IMG/VR virus record: IMGVR_UViG_3300035220_000425
Location: 1 to 64,000 of that record
Length of the DNA: 64,000 nt
Source of the DNA: a virus
Reading direction: 5' to 3' (one strand)
The position numbers and the translations under genes were made by a program. Positions 32,794 to 40,631 of the stretch are shown here, piece after piece. Below the pieces are notes generated by a model. That model ran no database searches and was not told the origin of the DNA. It worked only from the letters and a program-made list of their open reading frames with translations. Every line of letters starts with the position of its first letter. Position 1 is the stretch's first letter.

Positions 32794-33045
32794 ATGCATT
32801 TAAACAATCCATTAGTTTTTGTTAAAAACGGATCTAAGCGTACTGCTTATTTCACGGTTGAAGCTAGAGAGTTTCGATTGGCTGGCTGGGTAGAAGAATC
32901 TGAAGAGAAAGAAGCTAAGCCCGCAAAAATCGAAGAAAAATCGCAAGCCAAAGCTAAGCCTGTAGAGAAGAGTACAAGCAAGTTCACTGCTATCAAGAGA
33001 TCCGTGACACAGCCTAAGTCTTCTGAGGAAAAATCAGATGAATGA
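32794..33045 (+). CDS. Hypothetical Lys/Glu-rich protein, 83 aa
   Basis: First ~35 residues are a small beta unit (PLVFVKNGSKRTAYFTVEAR, FRLAGWVE) of a kind that follows capsid genes in several phages; the remainder is a low-complexity Lys/Glu/Ala tail (KPAKIEEKSQAKAKPVEK). It overlaps the next gene by eight bases. Possibly a head-associated peptide; unknown. Confidence 0.6.
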   Translation: MHLNNPLVFVKNGSKRTAYFTVEAREFRLAGWVEESEEKEAKPAKIEEKSQAKAKPVEKSTSKFTAIKRSVTQPKSSEEKSDE

Positions 33046-33220
33046 TGTTGTCTACACTAATGGTCCCAGGATTATTGACGGTGTCAATATTGACGCCACC
33101 GTAGATGCGTCTCATCCTGTAATCAGGGAAAGAGGGATAGCAGACCCAGTGAACGACGGGAGCCTGGGAACCCCTGCTTACGTCCCTGAGTCAAAGAACA
33201 AAGATGGGACGCCTCTTTAA
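33038..33220 (+). CDS. Hypothetical protein, 60 aa
   Basis: Overlaps the end of the previous gene (ATGAATGATG). Polar, with motifs VYTNGPRIIDGVNIDATVD and PAYVPESKNKDGTPL. No recognised family. Conserved-looking small genes in this place between capsid and fibres may encode head or tail accessory proteins. Confidence 0.5.
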   Translation: MNDVVYTNGPRIIDGVNIDATVDASHPVIRERGIADPVNDGSLGTPAYVPESKNKDGTPL

Positions 33221-33252
33221 CCACGGAAAACTAATTTATTGGAGGACTGAGA

Positions 33253-33405
33253 ATGCCTTTACCTTTGTCTACAGCTAAAATGACTTCCAAACGAAAAGGA
33301 TCAGGGAAAGTTATAACGGAGTATAAAGGTAAAGCCAGTCCTAAGCGTACCGGTGCCTTTAACGGCGCTACGACTCGTAGACAAAAAGGGACTGGTAAAA
33401 AGTAA
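33253..33405 (+). CDS. Very basic mini-protein, 50 aa
   Basis: ATG 33253 sits seven bases after GGAGGACT, a good ribosome binding site. The product (MPLPLSTAKMTSKRKGSGKV, then Lys/Arg/Thr/Gly-rich to the end) is strongly basic and probably unstructured. Its TAA overlaps the ATG of another basic protein (TAATG), so the pair is coupled. Basic mini-proteins like this could condense or bind DNA; that is inference. Confidence 0.65.
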   Translation: MPLPLSTAKMTSKRKGSGKVITEYKGKASPKRTGAFNGATTRRQKGTGKK

Positions 33406-33704
33406 TGGCACCAAAGAAAAGGTCTACTGCTTCTTTTTACGCAAGCAATCCTGAATCCTATAAAAAGAAACTAGCTTACGACAAGCAACGAAATTCTTCG
33501 TCTAAGCAAAAGAAGTATAGAGCAGACCTGTCAAGGGAGCGTCGCGCCCGTGGCATTATGGGTAAGGGTGGAAAGGACGTAAGTCATGCTAGTGGCGGTG
33601 GTTTCAAGCTAGAAGATCCAAAGAAAAATAGAGCAAGAAATGGCCACGGGAAAAACTCCCGATTAGCACCAGGGAAAGGCACTAGGAAACAAAAAAAGAA
33701 GTGA
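33405..33704 (+). CDS. Basic DNA-binding-like protein, 99 aa
   Basis: Rich in Lys, Arg and Ser: KKRSTASFYASNPESYKKK, LSRERRARGIMGKGGKDVSH, KKNRARNGHGKNS. Proteins with the same order (STASFYA ... YKKKxAYD ... KKYRA ... GKDxSH ... NRARN) are widespread in marine phages, mostly near head or replication genes, as I recall them; no function is established. Coupled to the 50-residue basic gene before it. A virion DNA-associated role is possible. Confidence 0.7.
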   Translation: MAPKKRSTASFYASNPESYKKKLAYDKQRNSSSKQKKYRADLSRERRARGIMGKGGKDVSHASGGGFKLEDPKKNRARNGHGKNSRLAPGKGTRKQKKK

Positions 33705-33710
33705 TTTATT

Positions 33711-33899
33711 ATGGATGAACAGTCTTATGTCACTTCAATGCAGATGAACAAAATGGCACTACGACTGCTCTACCGAACTGTTTCTGAGGGGCTCGATCGT
33801 TGGCCTGGAGGGGCGCCTGAGGAGCAAGAGTGCCTTTCTTCTATGAAGATGCAGCTATACGCTGCTCTTATGGAACATTTATACGATGCGGAATACTAA
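33711..33899 (+). CDS. Hypothetical helical protein, 62 aa
   Basis: ATG 33711 lies six bases after the basic-protein stop. The product is helical and Met-rich (TSMQMNKMALRLLYRTVSEG, SMKMQLYAALMEHLYDAEY). No recognised family. It closes the head gene cluster; fibre genes start 18 bases later. Confidence 0.55.
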   Translation: MDEQSYVTSMQMNKMALRLLYRTVSEGLDRWPGGAPEEQECLSSMKMQLYAALMEHLYDAEY

Positions 33900-33917
33900 C
33901 ACAGCAAAAAAAGACAG

Positions 33918-35447
33918 ATGCCAGTACCCGCTAATCGAGCAAAAATCCAGTTAGCAAGGGGAACTGCTGCAAACTTACTAGCAGCGCCCACCTCTTTCGA
34001 AGAGGGAGAGTTGGCGTATGCAACTGACGAAAATCTTTTATATATTAAAGAAGGCCTTGCTTTAGAAAGGTTAGAATATGTAACTTCAGCAGATTTACAG
34101 ATTGCAATATCCGCCGCGATTGCCTTAGTTGTTATTGCTGAAGACGGGGTCATTCATAATTCAGCATCTAGTCAGACTGTCATTACACTCGACGAACCGT
34201 ATGTCAGGAATTTAACAGGCATTACAGATTCATCAGGCCCTTCTGGGTTTGTGGATAAAGACAGTACTGTTGTTGCTTACCGCTCAACAGAGCAGCAAAT
34301 CTGGCTATACCCCGTAGGAGCGTCCGCGGCGGTGTGGTGTCGGGGACTTAAGCATACGTTTACAAGCTATAAGTTTGTACCTCAGCCCACGGCGACTGGA
34401 ATATACAACATTTACTTAGATGAAACTTTTACCTTGCAGATAAAAACTACTGCTTTTGACTACAAGTTAGACACCCCCGTCTGTGTTCTTTGGTGGGATC
34501 AAACTAATGGCGTGCCATTGATGATCAATGACAACAGGCATGGAATCACCATGGACTGGAATACCTTAGGGTATTTAAAATCAGCCAGATCAGCAACAGT
34601 CGCAGGCTTTGACGTTGGCAATATCACTACGAGTAATGATGGCTCGGCAGATAGTCAGGCCAAGTTCTCGTTAAACAACGGTACTGGTCGTTTTCACGAT
34701 TTGCAAATACCTGCGACTCATTCCGCCACACCAGCAGCAAATACCGCTCAGAATTTATTTCAGCAAGTACTTTCTCCGGCCGCTAAAATTCCAGTTTTCT
34801 ATCAAGTAACTAATAGCGGAGCATCCGAGTGGAGTCACACGACTCCTACCGAGTATGCTTGGGTCGACTCTGCAGGTGTACCCACTTATAATTCTAACGC
34901 GGGATCATGGGCAAATACTGCAGTTACTAATGGAGCCTACTTTATTACTTTTGTCTGCATAACACAAAACACATTATACCCTATCATTGGTGTTACAGGT
35001 CAAGGTACGTATGACTCTGTCAATTCAGCGTCTGTAGTCAGAATTGCAGATTTAGACCTTGGCACTATGGCGGACATAGAAATCAAAGAACTATATAAAA
35101 TTATCTATAAATATGACACAAGCTATGCTAATACAAGCAATGTTGTCGTGGAAGCCTACGAAGATCTTCGTAAATACGATAAGAACATTCATGTTAGCGA
35201 AGATTTTATAGACCATGGTCGACTCAAGGGTTTAGGTAATGATGACCATTTACAATACGTACACATTAGCAATGCAAGAACAATCACGGCTACTCACACT
35301 TTTGGAGGTCGTCTAGATGTTCAAAATGCAACCTCAAGCACTAGCTCTACTACCGGTGCAGTAACAGTTAATGGTGGAATGGGTGTCTCTGGTGATTTTC
35401 ATTTAGACGGCGATCTGGACGCAGTTATTAATGGCGGGAACTTCTGA
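33918..35447 (+). CDS. Tail fibre 1 of cassette, 509 aa
   Basis: N-terminal attachment domain of the Mtd_N type (RAKIQLARGTAANLLAAPTS, then EGELAYATDENLLYIKEG). The middle is beta-rich with a receptor-like region. C-terminal part contains HGRLKGLGNDDHLQYVHISN and a Ser/Thr-rich repeat leading to VTVNGGMGVSGDFHLDGDLD, a trimeric beta-helix type motif common in marine phage fibres. No S74 domain. First of five fibre genes in a row that share the N-terminal attachment domain and may compete for the same virion site. Confidence 0.75.
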   Translation: MPVPANRAKIQLARGTAANLLAAPTSFEEGELAYATDENLLYIKEGLALERLEYVTSADLQIAISAAIALVVIAEDGVIHNSASSQTVITLDEPYVRNLTGITDSSGPSGFVDKDSTVVAYRSTEQQIWLYPVGASAAVWCRGLKHTFTSYKFVPQPTATGIYNIYLDETFTLQIKTTAFDYKLDTPVCVLWWDQTNGVPLMINDNRHGITMDWNTLGYLKSARSATVAGFDVGNITTSNDGSADSQAKFSLNNGTGRFHDLQIPATHSATPAANTAQNLFQQVLSPAAKIPVFYQVTNSGASEWSHTTPTEYAWVDSAGVPTYNSNAGSWANTAVTNGAYFITFVCITQNTLYPIIGVTGQGTYDSVNSASVVRIADLDLGTMADIEIKELYKIIYKYDTSYANTSNVVVEAYEDLRKYDKNIHVSEDFIDHGRLKGLGNDDHLQYVHISNARTITATHTFGGRLDVQNATSSTSSTTGAVTVNGGMGVSGDFHLDGDLDAVINGGNF

Positions 35448-35455
35448 TTCGGAAT

Positions 35456-35463
35456 GATATAAT
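35456..35463 (+). promoter_or_regulatory. Extended -10 promoter before fibre 2
   Basis: TGATATAAT (TG 35455-35456, TATAAT 35458-35463), 17 bases before ATG 35481, in the short gap between fibre genes. Confidence 0.5.
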
Positions 35464-35480
35464 GATGATCTAGAGCTAAA

Positions 35481-36632
35481 ATGGCGACTTCCGTAAGAAT
35501 CAAGAGAAGAGATGCCAGCGGCAGCGCGGGAGCACCTTCGACATTGCTGAATGGAGAATTAGCCTATAATGAAAATGACAATACTCTTTACTATGGTTTC
35601 GGGGTTGGTTCTGGAACCACCGCTGCAAGCGTTAAGTCTATTGCTGGCGAAGGTTCTTACTTCAGTCGAAGCGAAAACATACAAGCGAATAGGATCCTTG
35701 CAGGCCCTGCATCAGGCCTCGCCGCAAGCTCGACCTATAGGTTATTAGTCTCTGACGATATTCCTAGCATTGCTCATACCAAAATAAGCGATTTTGATGC
35801 TGGTGTTCAGGCTAATACTTTAGATACATTGGCTGCTGCTGCTGCTAATGTAGCTCTAGGTTCTAATAGAATTGTTGGTTTAGCTGATCCAGTAGACGCT
35901 ACTGACGCTGCGAATAAACAGTATGTAGATGCTGCAAGATCTGGACTGGATGTCAAGCCTAGCGTTAGAGCGGCTACTACCGCAAATATTACGCTTTCAA
36001 ATACACAGACAGTCGATGGAGTAAGCCTTGCTGCCGGCGACAGAATCCTTGTCAAAGATCAAACAGATGGCTCAGAGAATGGCCTTTATGCTGTCGTAAG
36101 TGGTGGTGCTTGGACTAGAACTTCAGACGCCAATGTTTCTGCAGAAGTCACCCCAGGATTGTTTACATTTGTAGAAGATGGCACAGTAAGCGCTAATAAA
36201 GGCTTTGTGCTAACAAATACAGGTAGTGTTAACCTTGGCACTGACAGCTTAGTCTTCGCGCAATTCTCTGACACGGGGATCATCACGGCTGGCAATGGAT
36301 TAACTCAATCAGGACAAACTTTTAACATCGGCCAAGGTACTGGCATAACGGTGAACGCAAGTTCAATCCGTATATCTAGCAGCTATAGTGGTCAAAGCTC
36401 CATCACTACAGTTGGGACAATCAGCAGCGGAGCGTGGGGCGGTAATGCTATCGGAGCAGCTTACGGAGGAACAGGGCTAACTTCTGTCGCTAAGGGGTCG
36501 GTCCTTGTATCCAACACTGCGAATCAATTTACAGCTTTGGATGGTGGCGGATCGAATGACGGCCTTTTAGCCTACGACCAAGCAACTGATACCATTTCAT
36601 GGAGCAGTGTCATCGATGGTGGAGTTTTCTAA
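35481..36632 (+). CDS. Tail fibre 2 of cassette, 383 aa
   Basis: Attachment-type start (VRIKRRDASGSAGAPSTLLN, GELAYNENDNTLYYG). Then modules typical of phage fibres: NRIVGLADPVDATDAANKQY (the DAxNKxYVD collar repeat), VDGVSLAAGDRILVKDQTDG ENGLYxV region, and the C-terminal GGTGLTSVAKGSVLVSN with ILxYD-type end. Ends GGVF, matching the GGNF end of fibre 1, which hints at a shared C-terminal assembly signal. No S74 chaperone. Confidence 0.8.
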   Translation: MATSVRIKRRDASGSAGAPSTLLNGELAYNENDNTLYYGFGVGSGTTAASVKSIAGEGSYFSRSENIQANRILAGPASGLAASSTYRLLVSDDIPSIAHTKISDFDAGVQANTLDTLAAAAANVALGSNRIVGLADPVDATDAANKQYVDAARSGLDVKPSVRAATTANITLSNTQTVDGVSLAAGDRILVKDQTDGSENGLYAVVSGGAWTRTSDANVSAEVTPGLFTFVEDGTVSANKGFVLTNTGSVNLGTDSLVFAQFSDTGIITAGNGLTQSGQTFNIGQGTGITVNASSIRISSSYSGQSSITTVGTISSGAWGGNAIGAAYGGTGLTSVAKGSVLVSNTANQFTALDGGGSNDGLLAYDQATDTISWSSVIDGGVF

Positions 36633-36634
36633 GA

Positions 36635-36640
36635 TATAAT
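36635..36640 (+). promoter_or_regulatory. Candidate -10 before fibre 3
   Basis: TATAAT three bases after the stop of fibre 2, 39 bases before ATG 36680; TGTAGCGAAGG, a weak ACTAG-box relative, lies between. Confidence 0.4.
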
Positions 36641-36679
36641 TAATATATACGGCAGAATATGTGTAGCGAAGGTTAGGAC

Positions 36680-39600
36680 ATGCCCGATTTTGTGATCAAG
36701 CTAAGAAGATCGGGGACTACGGGCAATACTCCTGATGTTAATGATTTGCAATTAGGCGAATTAGCTGTAAATACTTATGATGGTAAGCTTTTTTTAAAAA
36801 AAGATGATGGAACCCCGGGCGTTATCGAAGTTGGGCAAGGATGTGACTTAACATGGACTGCAAGTACTAGAACTATATCTTCTAGCTCAGGGAATAATGC
36901 TGTCATAACTAATGTTACGACAAGTAATTCTGGGCTTATGTCCAGTACAGATAAGAGCAAGTTGGATGGCATAGCTGCTGGGGCTGAAGTAAATATAGGG
37001 ACTGGCTTAAGTTACGTAGCTAACAGTCGAGAAATCCAATCATCTACTGGGGGCAATGCCACGCTGCCTGAAGTCGTAGCGGGCAGTACGTCAGGACTTA
37101 TGACGGGTTCGGACAAGACTAAGCTTGACGGGATAGCCACTGGCGCCGAAACTAACGTAGGGACAGACTTAACATACACTTCAGCTACAAGATCATTGAA
37201 CTCATCTACGGGTTCAAATGTAGCGCTACCCCTTGTTGGTGCTGGCGGAACCGCTGGCTTAATGTCAGGGACTGATAAGACAAAGCTTGACAGCATTCAA
37301 TCGAATGCAGAAATTAATGTAAAAGCGGATTTTAATGCAACATCTGGTGACGCTCAGATCTTAAACAAGCCAACTATTCCAAGCAATCTTGGAGACTTAA
37401 GTAACGTAGATTCTACTACTCCTGCTAATGGTCAGGTCTTGACATGGGACGATACTAATTCTTACTGGGAAGCTGCAGATGCAGTAGCAGTAGCAGATTC
37501 AGGTAATGCTGATACTGTAGATAATCTACACGCATCTAGTTTCTTAAGGTCCGACACGTCAGACAGCATGACCGGATCCTTAACCGTATCCGGGAATGTT
37601 TCCGCAGCCGGTACGATTTCTACCTCAGGACAAAACACCATAAATGAAGCCAGCACATTAAAATTTAGTCAAGAAACTACAACTCTTTCTCAAATCAGAG
37701 CTTACGGCTCAAATGCTTCTACGTTTGGAAGTCTTGAGTTTAAAGTTGGTCCTAGCACCGGAGCACCTCATACTCCGCTGACATTAACCAGTACAGGGGG
37801 CGCCATATTTACGGGTGATGTTCAAACAGGGGAGCGTGTTTATAGGACAGGTAAAACTGGTTTCTATCTTGACGCTACTTACATTCTTCCTGTAAAAAAT
37901 GGCGCAGAATCAACCGATGGCTCAGTTAATTTTGGCAGTGCAACTTACCCTTTTGGATCCGCCACATTTGCGGGACGCTGTAATTTTGGTAGTAGTAGCG
38001 TTGCCGATGTTTCTGGCAAATTTAGCAATAGTGACGCAGCGTCAGCCACTTTATACGTCACAAACCATAACGCTTCAGGCACTCTTTTTTCAGGAAGAAA
38101 TTCAAGCAACACTGAAGTAATTGATCTCGGAGTGGATGGAGCCGCCACATTTGCGGGGTCTGTCTACTCAGGAGGTGAAGCCTATAATGGTTCAGCTAAT
38201 GGCGTCAGGCTGTATGAAAGCGGCACGATCTATGCGTCCAGATCCTCATCCAACGTTTTTACTGGATATACGACCGGAAGCTCAACGGAGACAAGCGTCA
38301 TCACAGCCGCAGGAGCCGCCACATTTAAGGGTACCGTGTCAACAGAGAATTATTACACAGTTGATCGTAACATAACTCCTGGTACCGGCGCTTTATACCT
38401 AGGTTTCACTCAAGGAGTTCAGAAGTTTAAAGTAGGAACCGATGGATCCGCCACACTTGGGGGATCGATTGATTTAACCGACAGTACGGTAGATCTTTAT
38501 TCACAAACTACCAACGCAAATTCAAAAACTTTTCAACTGTTTTCTGATATAGGCGGAACAAAAGTAGAAAAAGCCTTCATCAAAGCATCAGGCGACGCCA
38601 CATTTGCCAATATTTATACTGATGGATGGTATAGAAATAATCAGGCAGGTGAAGGTTTATACAACCAATCAACTGATTCACATTTTTACAGTGCCGGGTC
38701 TAACTATTGGCACATAAATGGAGACGATGGGGCATTGGGGGGCGGGGGTTTGATTCTTTATGATCGGTACCAACCAACGCAGGCCAGCGCAACTGGAAGA
38801 AAGGGTTATTTGTATTGGGACTCGACTGGCTTTGGTCTATTAAGTAATAATGGATCTTGGGCGTACCGACATAACAATACTCAGGCCGATATTTATGGCA
38901 CAATCAGGCAAGGCGGCACTAACATCGTCTGGCACGCAGGAAATGACGGCGCAGGTTCAGGCTTGGATGCTGACTTGTTAGACGGATTGCAAGGTTCTGT
39001 TTATATGAACAAGGGCTCTAGTAGTTCTTATTATCAGCCTGATAATTGGATTGATTTTAATACAACTAATGACGGTTTATATTGGTCTGGAAGCACGTCG
39101 GCTGGATGGCACATTTACCCAGCAGACGCTAATAACATGCGATTCAGAACGTCAGGCAATACATGCGGCTTAAGGCTGGATACCAATAATGGCACTATCA
39201 GAGGGGTTCTTTATGCGGACAACAGCAATAACATTGGCATCTTGAACCAGAACGGAAATTGGCGGCTAAAATGTCCATCTAGTGGCTCACTTTCTAGGGA
39301 TGGTACCCAAACGATCTGGGACTCAGGTAATGACGGGTCGGGGTCAGGCCTAGATGCTGACACTGTAGATGGTGTGCATGCATCATCATTCATACAGACA
39401 GATTCTAGTGGCAATTTATTATTGGCCGATGGAAAAGCTATTTTCATGTCAGGATTTACAGATGCTAATACTTTTAACATAGCATCATTGTTCGTTGATG
39501 CAATTAAGTGTGGCAACCTCCGCATTCATGATGGCCGCGAAACAACCGCCGGATCTGGCTTGATGCACAACACGATAATTGGAAATTCTGCTAGAACATT

Positions 39601-40372
39601 TACTACTGCTAGCGGAGATGTTAATACAGTAGTTGGGTCGTTTGCTGGTTACAGCATGTCTACCGGCCACGAAAACACTTTGATAGGAGCTAGGGCACAA
39701 CAAGCGGTTACGACAGGTGGTTATGGGACTTATGTCGGTGTTGATGCAGGAAAAAATAAAAAATATGGTGATTACTGTACTGGAATTGGCTACAGATCAG
39801 ACTTTTACACTACCGGTGGTAGCACTAACAATACTGAAAACTATTCAAATACAACCTGCCTAGGGTATGATTCTCGACCTAGTGGTAGCAATCAAGTGGT
39901 TGCTGGTAACACAAATGCTACCTTGCATTATTATGGTTTAAGTAACCGATCTGATGAACGTGACAAGATTGATATACAAGACGAATTCCTCGGATTAGAT
40001 TTTATCAAAAAATTAAAACCGCGTGCTTATAAATGGGATTACCGTGATAATTACTTTGATGAGGTATTTGACGAAGTAGAAAACCCGGACAATCCCGGCC
40101 AATTTGACAAAGAAGCAAGGCTTGTGCCTGTGCCTAAAGACGGGTCTCGCAGTGGTACTCGTTTACATCACGGTCTAATCGCACAAGAGGTAAAAGAAAT
40201 AATTGATGAAACAGGCGTGGATTTTGCAGGCTATCAAGATAGTAAAGTCAAAGATGGTCAAGATGTTTTAAGCATGAACTATTTAGAATTAATAGCACCT
40301 ATGATCAAAGCAATTCAGGAGCAACAGGTGCAAATTGACTCTTTGAGTAAAACGATTGAGTCGATGAAATAA
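36680..40372 (+). CDS. Tail fibre 3 with C-terminal S74 peptidase chaperone, 1230 aa
   Basis: Begins with the attachment domain (DFVIKLRRSGTTGNTPDV, GELAVNTYDGKLFLKKDDG). Residues about 80-220 hold three or four GLMSxxDKxKLDGIA repeats. The central part is a tandem array around SATFAG-type strands. From about 1090 a peptidase S74 intramolecular chaperone follows: SDERDKIDIQ carries the catalytic Ser-Asp start, with KKLKPRAYKWDYRDN, GLIAQEVKEI and a C-terminal coiled coil. S74 domains trimerise the fibre and then cut themselves off. The lectin-like GNSARTFTTASGDVNTVVGS region just before is typical. Confidence 0.9.
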   Translation: MPDFVIKLRRSGTTGNTPDVNDLQLGELAVNTYDGKLFLKKDDGTPGVIEVGQGCDLTWTASTRTISSSSGNNAVITNVTTSNSGLMSSTDKSKLDGIAAGAEVNIGTGLSYVANSREIQSSTGGNATLPEVVAGSTSGLMTGSDKTKLDGIATGAETNVGTDLTYTSATRSLNSSTGSNVALPLVGAGGTAGLMSGTDKTKLDSIQSNAEINVKADFNATSGDAQILNKPTIPSNLGDLSNVDSTTPANGQVLTWDDTNSYWEAADAVAVADSGNADTVDNLHASSFLRSDTSDSMTGSLTVSGNVSAAGTISTSGQNTINEASTLKFSQETTTLSQIRAYGSNASTFGSLEFKVGPSTGAPHTPLTLTSTGGAIFTGDVQTGERVYRTGKTGFYLDATYILPVKNGAESTDGSVNFGSATYPFGSATFAGRCNFGSSSVADVSGKFSNSDAASATLYVTNHNASGTLFSGRNSSNTEVIDLGVDGAATFAGSVYSGGEAYNGSANGVRLYESGTIYASRSSSNVFTGYTTGSSTETSVITAAGAATFKGTVSTENYYTVDRNITPGTGALYLGFTQGVQKFKVGTDGSATLGGSIDLTDSTVDLYSQTTNANSKTFQLFSDIGGTKVEKAFIKASGDATFANIYTDGWYRNNQAGEGLYNQSTDSHFYSAGSNYWHINGDDGALGGGGLILYDRYQPTQASATGRKGYLYWDSTGFGLLSNNGSWAYRHNNTQADIYGTIRQGGTNIVWHAGNDGAGSGLDADLLDGLQGSVYMNKGSSSSYYQPDNWIDFNTTNDGLYWSGSTSAGWHIYPADANNMRFRTSGNTCGLRLDTNNGTIRGVLYADNSNNIGILNQNGNWRLKCPSSGSLSRDGTQTIWDSGNDGSGSGLDADTVDGVHASSFIQTDSSGNLLLADGKAIFMSGFTDANTFNIASLFVDAIKCGNLRIHDGRETTAGSGLMHNTIIGNSARTFTTASGDVNTVVGSFAGYSMSTGHENTLIGARAQQAVTTGGYGTYVGVDAGKNKKYGDYCTGIGYRSDFYTTGGSTNNTENYSNTTCLGYDSRPSGSNQVVAGNTNATLHYYGLSNRSDERDKIDIQDEFLGLDFIKKLKPRAYKWDYRDNYFDEVFDEVENPDNPGQFDKEARLVPVPKDGSRSGTRLHHGLIAQEVKEIIDETGVDFAGYQDSKVKDGQDVLSMNYLELIAPMIKAIQEQQVQIDSLSKTIESMK
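37955..38475 (+). repeat. In-gene DNA repeats GCCGCCACATTTGCGGG (fibre 3)
   Basis: Copies at 37955-37974, 38138-38158, 38312-38331, 38441-38463 (variant) and 38592-38607 (partial). All encode A-(A/S)-A-T-F-(A/K)-G, but the DNA itself is nearly identical, including third codon positions. Confidence 0.75.
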
Positions 40373-40376
40373 CTGG

Positions 40377-40382
40377 TATAAT
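40377..40382 (+). promoter_or_regulatory. Candidate -10 before small fibre-associated gene
   Basis: TATAAT, 21 bases before ATG 40404, with TTGAGT 15 bases upstream as a weak -35. Confidence 0.4.
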
Positions 40383-40403
40383 GAAAGCAGCTAAATTACT
40401 AAA

Positions 40404-40577
40404 ATGGCTGAAACCAACCCTGAACTCACAAAGCTTCAAGAGTCTCAAAAAGTCCTTATTAGCGAGATTGAATCGCTAAACTCACAAGCAATGCAAAAAC
40501 GTGAATTGCTTTTGAAGTATCAAGGAGTTATTGAGTATCTAAGTGCTCGGGAGGCTCAAGAGGAGTCAGATGAATAA
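40404..40577 (+). CDS. Small coiled-coil protein between fibre genes, 57 aa
   Basis: The product is a single charged helix with heptad pattern (LTKLQESQKVLISEIESLNS, then LLLKYQGVIEYL). Very similar small helical proteins sit beside S74-type fibre genes in marine phages, as I recall; a role in fibre assembly is plausible but unproven. It has its own TATAAT-type promoter and a 54-base gap before the next fibre gene with AAGGAGAC as ribosome binding site. Confidence 0.7.
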   Translation: MAETNPELTKLQESQKVLISEIESLNSQAMQKRELLLKYQGVIEYLSAREAQEESDE

Positions 40578-40631
40578 TAGTGTCAAAATAATGGCAATAT
40601 AACATAGCAAGACCGCCAAAGGAGACGATAA